Position numbers and translations under genes: made by a program. A stretch of 64,000 nucleotides of DNA from Chromobotia macracanthus (lineage: Eukaryota; Chordata; Actinopteri; Cypriniformes; Botiidae): contig JAZGTH010000065.1 of the NCBI GenBank assembly GCA_036877525.1, forward strand, positions 5,553,001 to 5,617,000, read 5' to 3'. Positions within the stretch are counted from its first letter, which is position 1. The number at the start of each line of letters is the position of its first letter. Below are positions 13,901 to 23,318 of this stretch, one piece after another. Below the pieces are notes generated by a model. That model made no database searches. It was not told the origin of the DNA and worked only from the letters and a program-made list of their open reading frames with translations.

Positions 13901-14379
13901 TTTCACAAATTCATCTAACAAGATCTGAATACTGCAGTGCTTTAAAAAAAGCTCTTTCATTTAATCAAAAGGCAAGCTGAAACAGCTATTAGAAAGAAAA
14001 GAAAGAAGTACTTTGATAAAAGAACTAGCTGTTGTTCTACCCAATTCAATATTTTGTTTAAATCCAAAACATTATCAAGTGGTTTCTTGGTACACACTTA
14101 GGGTTTGGGTGACTAAATGTAAAATATTTATCTTAAAACATATAATAAAGGTGATTGTCATAATTGTGCAATGATTAGCAGGATGAAAACAGGCTGTGTG
14201 GTATAGCATATCTGGCCCTGTGAGGCCTCTGACTAGCATACCAAATTACAGTAATCCTTCCCTGTTGACAGCTTGTTTAATGTAGTTATGTGCTGTATGG
14301 GAAGCCAAATGCTGTGTGTTTAGCTGCACAACCTACAGAACAATGTAGTGTGACCCATTTGATGGTCATCATTGACATT

Positions 14380-14439
14380 ATTCATCATCTATCATTTACA
14401 ACAGCAGAAAATTCATCACCTATCATTTACAACAACAAC

Positions 14440-14440
<1 letters not shown>
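14380..14440 (+). repeat. Short direct duplication before a GAAA array
   Basis: Two adjacent, nearly identical units of about 30 bp each contain ATTCATCA, CTATCATTTACAACA and a CAGAAA end. The second unit runs directly into the GAAA microsatellite, so the array appears to have grown from the unit's own tail. Confidence 0.75.
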
Positions 14441-14538
<98 letters not shown>

Positions 14539-14539
14539 A
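14441..14539. repeat. GAAA tetranucleotide microsatellite
   Basis: About 24 uninterrupted GAAA units (about 98 bp). The lysine/glutamate/arginine-like frame across it is not a gene. Confidence 0.95.
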
Positions 14540-16140
14540 TAGCATAGCCTCAATAAATTGCAGTGAGGTATGAGCTGAAAACAAGAGTGAGCAGAGCTCC
14601 TCTACAGGGCAAGAAATCAAGCCAGGTGTAAATGAGACGTAAAGCAAAACAACAAATGAGAGCGTGTTGAAAAATATTACTCAATTAACTTAAGAATGCA
14701 TCAATCCCTGTTTTTCTGCAATCAATCTTCAGCTTGAAACAACTAAAGCATTTATTTAATACATAGAGAGAAGACAGAGAGGCCGACAGGAGCAGTTAGA
14801 TTCAGAGTGATTTTTTTTTCTTTGAGTTTAACCTCTTTTCGTTGTCTTGGCAACTGTCAAGTCCAGGTTCCAGGCTTCTAACGACCATCCCTAAGCAAAC
14901 AAACAGTGATATACTTCCTTCTGTTTCACTGGGCTCAGATTTTTGTGAGGTATATTTATTATTGCGCCCAGAAGGAAATTTCTGGGCCTGCTGGCAGATT
15001 GTGAAAGGACTGGACAGGGACTTAGTTTTAAATCATACTGCTACTAAAGGGAGTTGACTACACCAAGAACTCAACTTCAAATATGAGAGAAAATATGCGT
15101 ATCTGACTTGAAGGACAGAATCTGCAGCGTGGACAATGGGAGAAGTTTCTGGCTTTGGTTTTGGGTGTACTGTGCTTTTATTCACCAGCACGCAGTCCAA
15201 TTCATGGCAAAAGTCAGTTTAAATTGTTTTCAGACACAAAAAGGAAAGATCGTATTATCATATATTTTGATCATACTCAAACAGACATATTCACTTGTAT
15301 TAAATTTCTTGTGCTTGTTTATTTTATATTTTACATGACCTCTATGATAAGATATCAAATATTCATAGTAAATGAATACTAAATGTATTTATAGTTTTAT
15401 GTTTTAGCTTTTATATTTTTTGTTATCCACATTGGAAAGTTCTGACAAAAGAATACTGAATGTTTAGAGCATATAAGGCGGGTTTGTCTGCAGTCACAGT
15501 AATTGTGCTCAATTCTTAAACATTTATTTTTATGTGCTGTGCTTAACAAAACAAAAAGCTGTTATCAGTTCTTGTAATTTCATATAATTTCAATAATCAG
15601 CTGATATCTTCTCATACATTCTCTTAATCTTTGTTTTGTTCAAAGACTTCAAAAAACAACCCCAGCAAAAGAATTTGTAATTTCGAAACAAAGCAAACAT
15701 GAAACGCAGCTGCACAAAACTAAATATTAGACCCACATCAAGTCAAGTTAGATTTGACCCCTCTTGAACACTTCAGTGTTGGACAAAGAGAAGACAAAAA
15801 TGAGTCAATGGAGAATTCTCACAGCTACAGGAAATAAGATGGTAGAGGAAGCATCCAGGCTTGAGCATGATGCTTTAATATCTTCCATCAGGAGAGAAGG
15901 AAAGCCATCTAATGGATCATGGACATTAACACACATTCCCTGACCCTTCTGAAGTACCATATGTCTGAGGTCTCTTATAAAGCAATGGGAATTCATACAT
16001 TAAATATACAGTATATGGCTGTTAATATGACTGATTGAATAACTAAAGATGAAGGATATTTATAGTCCATATAAATAAAGCCCTGTTCCAATAGTCAGAC
16101 TTAGTTACAAAATTTGCATTGTTTATTTCTGTACTATTGG

Positions 16141-16632
16141 CTGCATTCGAAATCACATACTGTGACAATACATACTGAATTGAAATAATACCTACTTAAT
16201 AACCAGTAAAACAGTTCTATATAGTATGTATGGGTGCAGTAGGTATACATTCTGGACATACTACAGCCGCGATGTTTTCATTGTGTACTAACAACTGCAA
16301 AAATAATTCACTCAGGTGTTGTTAAACAAGTTCAAGTTAACCACGAGAAGTAATTTTTTTTGGTACCTAACATCACTTACATTGAAAAGAGCCACTCGGT
16401 GCACAGTTTTCCAGTATTTTTAATTATTTAACTTTTGGAATTTGGCGGCTCCTCAGCTCCCGTGGCCTCATGGGGTACAATAGTATCAATCAGACGTATA
16501 CTTAAGAATTTCGCCAGAAGCAGTAGACCATCCGGGAATTTCTTGCCTACTGTTTTTTGCATACTGAGATTTCAGATATATTATTCCTTATGCATACTAA
16601 TTTTTGCATACTATACAGTATTTAGGATGCAG
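16141..16632. mobile_element. Degraded inverted-repeat DNA element
   Basis: The left end reads CTGCATTCGAAATCACATAC. The right end, read in reverse, begins CTGCATCCTAAATACTGTAT. The ends are therefore imperfect terminal inverted repeats sharing CTGCATxC and AAATxC. The interior has many TACTA/TAGTATG motifs, common in teleost MITEs whose ends resemble TTCGAAATCGCATACT. No transposase frame is visible and no clear target duplication was found. Confidence 0.5.
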
Positions 16633-17170
16633 GGAACGATGTTATGGCAATATCAGTCTCTGCATAATAGCTGCTGATCACATCTTACTTTTAAAATAAT
16701 GAGTTTTACAAAAGAATGCCAGACCCCAGCAAAGTATATTTAGTTAGGTTATGTTATTTTGCCATAAAGTTTGATGAGTCTCATAAATGTCACCACAAGC
16801 ATCAGGATGTTCCCAATCGCATTAAACGGAATAATACTGGCTGGATTTAGAGGGTGTTTATTGTCTTTGGCCCCAACTTGGCATACTCAAGCATGACAGA
16901 GTCAAAAGCAGATCATTTACAGGTGAAACTGAATAAAGAAAAAGAGCTGGCCACAGAACAGAGCTGGCAGGCATGTAAGAGTGAGACACAAATAGTTGAC
17001 CTAACTGATATGCTTGAACCTGGCCCAACAGATTCCTCATGTGCCATCATTCTATCTGTGACAGCCATTTGGAAAGGGGAATGTTACAGTGATTTAATCA
17101 TACTGGAGCTGATTATGTGAAAACATGGCATGTGACAGCAAAGGTGTGTAACACGTGTATACAGGTCAGA

Positions 17171-17464
17171 CCCAGCTAACAATTTTAGGTTGTAACAACA
17201 TTTCCCTAATGTTTCCATTAAATAACAATATTATTAACATTATTAATGTTATTTCGAAAGTTCGAGGAACGTTTTAAACGTCTAGTTGTTTAGATGTTGT
17301 TTTAAAATTATTGCTTGGTTATAAAACTTTATTGAAACTTCTGTAACATTTTTTGCAACTTAGGAATAACGTTTTTATATTTATGATATATATTGTTAAA
17401 AAGTTCTACTAACATTACTGCATTACATTAGCCAATGTTCTGGGAACGTTCCCTGTTAGCTGGG
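17171..17464 (+). mobile_element. MITE family 1, copy B (full length)
   Basis: Begins CCCAGCTAACAATTTTAGG and ends CCCTGTTAGCTGGG, giving terminal inverted repeats CCCAGCTAACA/TGTTAGCTGGG. The roughly 294-bp interior is AT-rich with repeated AACGTT-like blocks. It is the cleanest complete copy in the window. Confidence 0.8.
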
Positions 17465-18149
17465 GAGGGACTGTCTCTCTTTCTATCTTTGATAGAAAGT
17501 GTACTAGAGAAATAAACATATCAGCCCTACAGAACCCCACACAATCTCATTTGCAGATAAATGATCAATTCAGAGAACAGGGCAGAAGTTTTAATCGATG
17601 AGAGATACTCACCAATGAAAGAGGGAGAAGATCCTTATCAGTGACTTAGACAAATGCTGATCTATTTACTGAAAGTATCTTAGATGAATGCTATAAAAAC
17701 TCACTGGAAACACTTTGCACTCAGACTGGCTGTTGTGACTCACTGACACACTCTTTGAGTCTGTGTTAATTGTGCAGCAAGAAGAGCTTTAAATTAAATT
17801 TTCTTCAATGCAAACATGCAAATTTAATGTAAACAAATACGTACGATTTGGGCTCATTAAAATCAAACGGCTTGCGAGCGCCACCTATCGATGCAGAGCG
17901 TATTATTATTGTCTGCAACGAAAGCGCCACGAGCAATTAACAAACTCTTTGAAAATACAAAGGCAGGTCTGTTTGATATAATAATACTAAACCCAAGAGA
18001 AAAGAAGATGAAAATATAATCGAAATACAGACATACAGAGATTATTAAGCAGTGATAGCAGCGATGGCGTTCAAAAGCTGCTCGTAGTTTAAAGTCAAAT
18101 GGCAACGGACGAGACGTATGTAAGACAATGTTTTTAATTCATAATTCTT

Positions 18150-19195
18150 GGCATATATATATATATATTTATTTATATATAATGTTCATTTTTAAACAGA
18201 ATCGTATTTAAACATTCGTTTAACATTTTCAATATGCCGCTTGTTTAAAAAAGTGCTTCCTTTTCCTTGCTGTATTTCTCTCCAAATGTTCAGTCAGTGA
18301 TGACGATAAAGGAAAACTCAAAAGGCACTGAAACTTGTCTCTGTTCGAGCGTTTTTGTACAAAGAAGAAGAAATAAACAGTTCACATGAAATGAGCAACA
18401 CAGGACTTCACTGCAAAATCAGTGAGAAAGCCACGGTGATCTACCACCGCAATCATTCGCCAGCAAAAGACATTGCATAGAGATATGCACCCTTTCACAT
18501 TTTATCAATCATGTTGCATAAATACAAAGCATTTACTCTATAAAGCGTACACTGACAAGCATTTTACAGATCAGTACCCGAATTATGGCAAATATGTTCA
18601 CAATGTGCTTCATCCGGCCGCATTTTCACAACATAGTGCACACAGTCTGCGTAATGAATGAATGACAAAATAGCCCACTACAGTAAAAACGATCCAGTCC
18701 TATGCTTTTGGTTGGTTTATTGCCGTTCATAAACAATCCCATTCCCACCCCCTGAAAAAATACTCAACAATATCATACAGTGAACGTTACGCATCAACAG
18801 GTGTGTAAAACCTGGAATGACCGGATAGTGATCTTTTTCAATGCGTTTGGCTTTATAAAGAGTTGTTCATTTTTAGTTCATAGATAAACCAGGGGGCAAT
18901 GCGCAAAAGGATGGTGTATGTAGACAGGTAACTTAACATTAAAATAGATACGGTGAAATCATGCCCATGAGCTGCACTGGTATGGTTCGCGTAGCTAACA
19001 CACATTCTCAAAAGGACCAGACCTACAGCAACCATTTAGTCCATAGTTCAGATGTGTGAGATGAGCTTATCGTTCTGTACAAAAGGCACATGTATACCAC
19101 AGCTGCCTGGCTCCTATGAAAACAGTTTCTGAATCGGTCAGCGTTATCCAGCAGACGTAAATACACCCAAACTTCTCAAGTCCACCACGGTCTCG
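18150..19195 (-). other. Probable cebpa 3' untranslated region
   Basis: Sequence after the cebpa stop contains no other gene signal. On the minus strand, poly(A) signals AATAAA occur at about 18716-18721 (475 nt after the stop) and 18168-18173 (about 1.0 kb after the stop, next to a TA repeat). Either could end the transcript. The 3' boundary is inferred. Confidence 0.5.
18168..18173 (-). terminator. Candidate distal poly(A) signal of cebpa
   Basis: AATAAA on the minus strand about 1.02 kb downstream of the cebpa stop codon. The proximal alternative is at 18716-18721. Confidence 0.4.
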
Positions 19196-20068
19196 CTAGG
19201 CGCAGTTGCCCATTGCTTTAACAAACGATCCGTCGGGAAGCTGCCTGAAGATGCCCCGTAACGTCTCCAGTTCTCGTGTGAGGTGTTCCACCCTCTTGCG
19301 CAGTCTCTCGTTATCCGTCGACAGCTCGATCACTTTGTGTTGGGTCTCCACGTTGCGCATTTTCGCCTTGTCCCGGCTCTTGCGCACAGCTACGTTGTTG
19401 CGCTCCCTCCTCAGCCGATACTCAACGCTGTTTTTGTCGATCTGCTTTTTTGCTTTTCCCCGCTCGCCAAGTTTCATTGAGCCCCCCGGTAAGTGATTGT
19501 GTTGATGGTGCGGGCTGGGTACGGGCGTCGGGGGAGGCGTGGGATGTCCCGGTTGGAGATGCATGGTGGTTTGCGCACAGTGCGCTATCTGATGCTGAAG
19601 GTAAGACAGATGCGACGGGTGGTGTTGAGAGTGGTGGTATGTGGGTGGCATCGAGTGACCGAGCTCATCTTCCTCCCGGGGCTCTTGTTTGATGGCTACA
19701 GGTCTCATGCGTGCCGGATTGTCGTAGATAGGCTCCGGTTTGGATGAATCCATATAGTTGTTCATACAGCCGTACATCTGTTGGGCCCCTGGTGTACCAT
19801 TGGCGCCGTGGGGGTAATCGTAGTCTCCGCTCGCCAGCTTGAGTTTATCTTGTCTGGAGTTGTTATGGAACAAATCAGCCAGGAATTCGTCGTTGAATGC
19901 AGAAGGGTCAATGTACGCACTGATGTCGATTGAGTTTTCGTTCTCACAGATTTCGCTCAGGTCTCCAGTAGCGGCAGTGTCTTTGTAGATATAGGCGTTT
20001 TGCTGACTTTGCACAAGGCTGGTCATCAGTGGCCGTGGGGCGACCTCGTAAAGGTGTGCTTGCTCCAT
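19196..20068 (-). CDS. cebpa: CCAAT/enhancer-binding protein alpha (C/EBP-alpha)
   Basis: Single-exon, 290-residue bZIP transcription factor of the nucleus; in vertebrates it drives myeloid, liver and fat-cell differentiation and binds TTGCGCAAT-type sites as a dimer. The N-terminal transactivation segment (DPSAFNDEFLADLFHNN, about residues 54-70) matches the conserved TE boxes. A SUMO motif IKQE lies at 126-129. The proline-directed phosphorylation cluster TPPPTPVPSP spans 177-186. The basic region is about 208-236, with zipper leucines at 249, 256, 263 and 270. It ends GNCA, as in other C/EBP-alpha proteins. The start MEQA agrees with the fish family, lies in a CCATGG context and follows a conserved upstream ORF. 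Met98, just before YGC, is the likely start of the short p30-type isoform, by alignment with the mammalian protein. The complete frame has no introns and no damage, and cebpg is divergent upstream. Confidence 0.97.
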   Translation of the reverse strand: MEQAHLYEVAPRPLMTSLVQSQQNAYIYKDTAATGDLSEICENENSIDISAYIDPSAFNDEFLADLFHNNSRQDKLKLASGDYDYPHGANGTPGAQQMYGCMNNYMDSSKPEPIYDNPARMRPVAIKQEPREEDELGHSMPPTYHHSQHHPSHLSYLQHQIAHCAQTTMHLQPGHPTPPPTPVPSPHHQHNHLPGGSMKLGERGKAKKQIDKNSVEYRLRRERNNVAVRKSRDKAKMRNVETQHKVIELSTDNERLRKRVEHLTRELETLRGIFRQLPDGSFVKAMGNCA

Positions 20069-20075
20069 GGAGTAT

Positions 20076-20093
20076 CTAAAACCGGCCAGACAT
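20076..20093 (-). promoter_or_regulatory. cebpa upstream ORF (translation-control uORF)
   Basis: ATGTCTGGCCGGTTTTAG encodes MSGRF and stops 7 nt before the main ATG. It begins in a CACCATG context. Mammalian CEBPA has a five-codon uORF with the same 7-nt spacing, which sets the ratio of full-length to short isoform by reinitiation. The identical geometry here, with a different peptide, supports the same role; function is inferred from that known mechanism. Confidence 0.85.
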
Positions 20094-20290
20094 GGTGAAG
20101 AGCTCCGGGAATCCAGCTTGCTCGCAGTACCGGAGAAAGCCGCGCTGGCTCGATGTTCTTGGAACAGACAAACTTTCAGCCTGTCGTGGCTGTGTACTTG
20201 GCCGTTTTGTGAATGGAGTTAAAGGCTGAAACACCAAATGGGATCTTCTTTAAGACGACGCTTGCACCCTGAGCGTGTGAGCTTCACATC
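20094..20290 (-). other. Probable cebpa 5' untranslated region
   Basis: Region between the uORF and the start site expected about 25-30 bp downstream of the TATA box. It contains no other gene signal. The transcription start is inferred from TATA spacing only. Confidence 0.55.
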
Positions 20291-20313
20291 TGTCAAATAG
20301 TTTTCTGAGGGCA

Positions 20314-20321
20314 CTTATATA
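20314..20321 (-). promoter_or_regulatory. cebpa TATA box
   Basis: On the minus strand the sequence reads CGCG-TATATAAG-TGCC. It is a canonical TATA box about 245 bp upstream of the main ATG, placing the start site near 20285-20290. Confidence 0.75.
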
Positions 20322-20812
20322 CGCGTTTCGGTTTGGAGGGCTGGTGTGCTCTGGGTCCTAATGCTTCTGGGCACTTCTGGACGCGGACGCACAAACGCAT
20401 TCACAGTTAATACAAATGCCATTATTACTGAATTATAGTTAATTATCAAATAATGATTTATATATTTAATATACGTCAGTGTAATATATTAATGTGTTTG
20501 TCTTTAGATTGCATCAAGGTCAATTAAGAAAAACATACCTCCAATTAATGAGAAATGCGCGACAGACGTTTAATATAGAGATATTATTTGAAATATTTAA
20601 GGTATATTGGTAATTAATGTGCCTGCTTGGGTTAATAATCTGGTCTTATTTTAAATTCACAACGGAGCAAAAAAAGTTAAGGGAGGTGGCCAACCATTTG
20701 ATGAAAACCTATACTAAACTATCACGAATACAGGTTACAATGGCAAAACCTTTACGCGCAAGACACTCAGAACAGAATAAATTTATGCATACAAATGAAT
20801 AAAGTCCAGCGT

Positions 20813-20820
20813 TTGCGCAA
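20813..20820. promoter_or_regulatory. Perfect C/EBP palindrome TTGCGCAA upstream of cebpa
   Basis: TTGCGCAA is the ideal symmetric C/EBP binding core. It lies about 0.5 kb upstream of the cebpa TATA box, where it could mediate auto-regulation of cebpa or cross-regulation by C/EBP-gamma. The motif is seen directly; occupancy is inferred. Confidence 0.5.
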
Positions 20821-21249
20821 CAGAAATAAAGTAAAAATAAAGAAAGAATATGCTTACTGAACTAGTCTACCACCACTTTTGCCTATTTTATTAAAAGCAC
20901 CATTATACTATATAACATGAGAAATTGTTTCGAGAAATTGCTTTAAGCGATTTCGCGCCTGTAAAGGCAAAATAGTTGTTATAAAACAAGCAACCAGAAT
21001 GTGATACCGTTAAACGACATGTTTGAGAGTCAGAAATTATTGTAAATTATTATTATTATTTTTTCACCTGTCGTAGTCCGAGAATACATGATTTTGTGTT
21101 GCTAAACTTTGTGAATCAGTTTTTTTCTTTTTCACTTTTTTGTGTATACCAAGACAGGTTTGTTTATTTTAGTGAAGTTAAGAAATTGTAATATTCATCA
21201 TTTCTTACACACTTTGGAGAATTTTGGACACAACAATCTGAGTATGTAT

Positions 21250-21415
21250 TATTTGCCGAAACAAACGAAGTAGCACACGTCTCACCGACTGCAACAGCCT
21301 CACAACAGACGCTGAAGTTGAAGCGCGTATCCGGACTGATCCGTGCCTGCGCAGTCTGGGAGCTCCCTCTATTGTTTCAGCGCGCGTCTGGCACGTACCA
21401 CTGTAAAGTACGAGA
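21250..21415. promoter_or_regulatory. CpG-rich patch between cebpa and cebpg
   Basis: About 14 CpG dinucleotides in 165 bp, including GCGCGTAT, CCTGCGCAGT and CAGCGCGCGTC, in otherwise CpG-poor surroundings. It may be an alternative promoter or shared enhancer of the divergent pair. No TATA box or clear splice donor was identified. Confidence 0.35.
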
Positions 21416-21870
21416 CAACAGAGGATACAGATATTACGAGTTATAAATTATTTCTTTTTACTAGTTTGTTTTGGTCTGCTCTGTTTTTAATTCATATCTC
21501 ATAATTCTGAGTTTATTGGCGTTATGTAGTGGCTTATGTAAAGTGTCTCAAGTACTCTCCATGCAAGAAAAAAAATAATTACTTCATTGGGTAGGCAATA
21601 TTCACATAAAATTGACAATTACAAAAATGCAACAAAAATGCGTTTGTTTATTTATTAGATTAGACGACCATTTAGATGACCATTTATTTAATTAACCGTT
21701 TCTTCTATTAACCGATCTTCCTATTGTATTGCTCTCATTTATGTATTTTAGAAACTACAATTATGTCGTTTTATTTCACCAACACCAATAAGAAATTACT
21801 TTGTTTAGTATTCGTGAATGATCTCAGGTCTTACCGCATGGAAACGCCCAAAACTGACAGTTACGGCCTG

Positions 21871-21936
21871 ATTGGTTTAGCGAAACGTCAGTCAAATATG
21901 TATTTCGTCATCTCTCCCGTTGTGTGATTTGATTGG
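21871..21936 (-). promoter_or_regulatory. Two inverted CCAAT boxes of the cebpg promoter
   Basis: ATTGG (reverse CCAAT) occurs at 21871-21875 and 21932-21936 (in GATTGGTTGGG), 61 bp apart and about 155-220 bp upstream of the probable first-exon splice donor. A C/EBP-like ATTTCGCAAT is at 21970. No TATA box is present, consistent with a TATA-less housekeeping-type promoter. Confidence 0.5.
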
Positions 21937-21989
21937 TTGGGAAAGCAGATTTCCCTACATGGTCAAAAGATTTCGCAATACTCCCAAGC

Positions 21990-22092
21990 GCCGCTTTACC
22001 AAACAATAACACCTCATCCTGCGCTTATTTCCCGTAAACAAAAAGGATATTTTTCTTTATTAACTCAAGTCAATGATCTTTGAGCCTTCAAG
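21990..22092 (+). other. Probable non-coding first exon of cebpg
   Basis: A strong donor, CTTCAAG|GTAAGT, ends at 22092 downstream of the CCAAT-containing promoter. The matching acceptor is probably CCACCATTAG at 23082, giving an exon 2 that carries the start codon. The 5' end is not determinable. A second possible donor, AATGTAG|GTATGT near 22506, could define an alternative first exon. Confidence 0.5.
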
Positions 22093-22327
22093 GTAAGTTG
22101 TCTGGGAACTGAAGTACCTATATAGAATGTCGAATGAATTATTTTTACCAATGAAACGGTGGCTCGCTAACTGAGATGACCCTTTCCTGCTTACTCAATT
22201 CCTAAAAGCTTTAACTTCTTGATCTGATACCGGGGAAAACGTCATTGTTCACGATCGTTATCCTTAAATCAAGCAATAATTGTGGAAAGCCGTCCGTTTG
22301 TGCTCTCCGTTGATATTGTTAGACGCC

Positions 22328-22335
22328 TGACGTCA
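22328..22335. promoter_or_regulatory. Full CRE palindrome TGACGTCA in cebpg intron 1
   Basis: A perfect ATF/CREB-type element, TGACGTCA, about 240 bp downstream of the probable exon 1 donor. C/EBP-gamma is known to dimerise with ATF4, so an ATF-type site here is plausible for feedback control. Motif seen; function inferred. Confidence 0.45.
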
Positions 22336-22776
22336 TGGTCAGAAATGAGCCAGCCTGCTAACTCGCAGCGGATCCCGGTAGCTAACGATGCGTGTAAACT
22401 GACCTGATGTACTATTCGTGTCAGAATTGTGTTTTAACATGTTCCAAGACGGTATCTCAATGCTGCTTTATTAGATTGAAATAGCTTGCTGCCATCTTGA
22501 ATGTAGGTATGTTGTTACTGAGGCGGCTAACAAAGCGGTATTCCCCTTCATTCCCACATAGTTCCGTGTATGATGTAACTAGCCGCCCGTGGTTCATAAC
22601 AACATACAAACCTCTTTCCGTCTGTGAAATGGTCTCCAGTAAACTTTCACCAAGGTAATTGTTACGTCACTATTTCGGTGTTGGTTTAAAATGTTAACTT
22701 TTCTCGGATAAGTTCTGCATGACTTTGGAGTTTCCCTTCTCCAGTGGTACAAAGAAGCGGGTGGGAGGGCGTGCGA

Positions 22777-22785
22777 TGATGCAAC
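22777..22785 (+). promoter_or_regulatory. C/EBP-ATF composite element TGATGCAAC in cebpg intron 1
   Basis: TGATGCAAC fits the C/EBP-ATF response element consensus TGATGxAAx, the target of ATF4:C/EBP heterodimers in the amino-acid and integrated stress response. It sits in a CpG-containing stretch about 420 bp before the cebpg start codon. Confidence 0.5.
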
Positions 22786-23082
22786 CGCGGGCAACACTTG
22801 AGCTTACACTCATAGGAGAGAAAGAAAATCTGCCACATATGCACATTGACATGGATTACGGAAACATAATGCTAACGGATGAGAACGAGTGGTTGACAAG
22901 ACTTTTAGGTATTGCAGCATTTTGCTGAAGTAATGCTTTCCGGCGTTGAGCATTTGTTCAGGTGGGGATCAGGTGGGGATTGGCATCAGATCATGCAGAA
23001 GTGTACCATCTGATAAACAGTGGTGCTAATGTGTGTAAAGTGCTTTGTCTAACTTCTTATTTCTGAACTTGTCCACCATTAG

Positions 23083-23201
23083 GCAACGCTTTGTGGCATT
23101 CCGCTTTGCATAAGCCTCATCAAATCAATCCCAGTTCTGTGAAGACCGACAGCATAGGTCGGAGAGGGTGAGAAAGTGTCAAACAGTGGAACTGGATCCA
23201 A
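23083..23201 (+). other. 5' untranslated part of cebpg exon 2
   Basis: Follows a candidate acceptor TTGTCCACCATTAG. An in-frame TGA at 23169 precedes the start codon, so the coding region cannot extend further 5' in this exon. Confidence 0.55.
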
Positions 23202-23318
23202 ATGAGCAAGCAGCTGCAGCAGAAGATATCCAACACAGATCAGAACGGTGTCAGTGTCATACAGAATCAGCCTCATAATAGTGCAGTGAACCCCGCAAGC
23301 ACAGCAGGACTGCAGCAG
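23202..23318 (+). CDS. cebpg: cebpg coding exon A
   Basis: Encodes residues 1-39, including NGVSVIQNQPHNS and the TAGLQQ end, and finishes at donor CAGCAG|GTATAC. It is too short to stand out as an open frame but matches the N-terminus of vertebrate C/EBP-gamma. Confidence 0.92.

Larger units (their letters stand above)
1..18149. other. Intergenic DNA downstream of cebpa, no gene seen
   Basis: AT-rich sequence in which no reading frame resembles a known protein and no convincing exon with splice sites was found. It holds CA, CT, TA/GA, GA and GAAA microsatellites, one tRNA-derived SINE (3066-3214), a direct and inverted duplication (4.7-6.7 kb), MITE copies at 2.0 and 17.2 kb and a longer degraded inverted-repeat element at 16.1-16.6 kb. 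The frames at 11.2-12.1 kb are longer than average but show no domain. Regulatory elements of cebpa may lie here, but none can be identified from sequence alone. Confidence 0.7.
20322..21840. promoter_or_regulatory. cebpa-cebpg intergenic regulatory region
   Basis: About 1.5 kb between two divergently transcribed C/EBP genes. It is AT-rich apart from a CpG-rich patch at about 21250-21415, and holds a perfect C/EBP palindrome at 20813. No coding exon or repeat element is apparent, in contrast to the repeat-rich flanks of the locus. Confidence 0.5.

Noticed and set aside
14290..14647. Lys/Glu/Arg-rich and Phe/Leu/Ser-rich frames
   Set aside because: Translation of the GAAA microsatellite on either strand.
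19206..19747. Several plus-strand and other-frame open frames over cebpa
   Set aside because: They are shadows of the GC-rich cebpa coding sequence, which is unambiguous on the minus strand.
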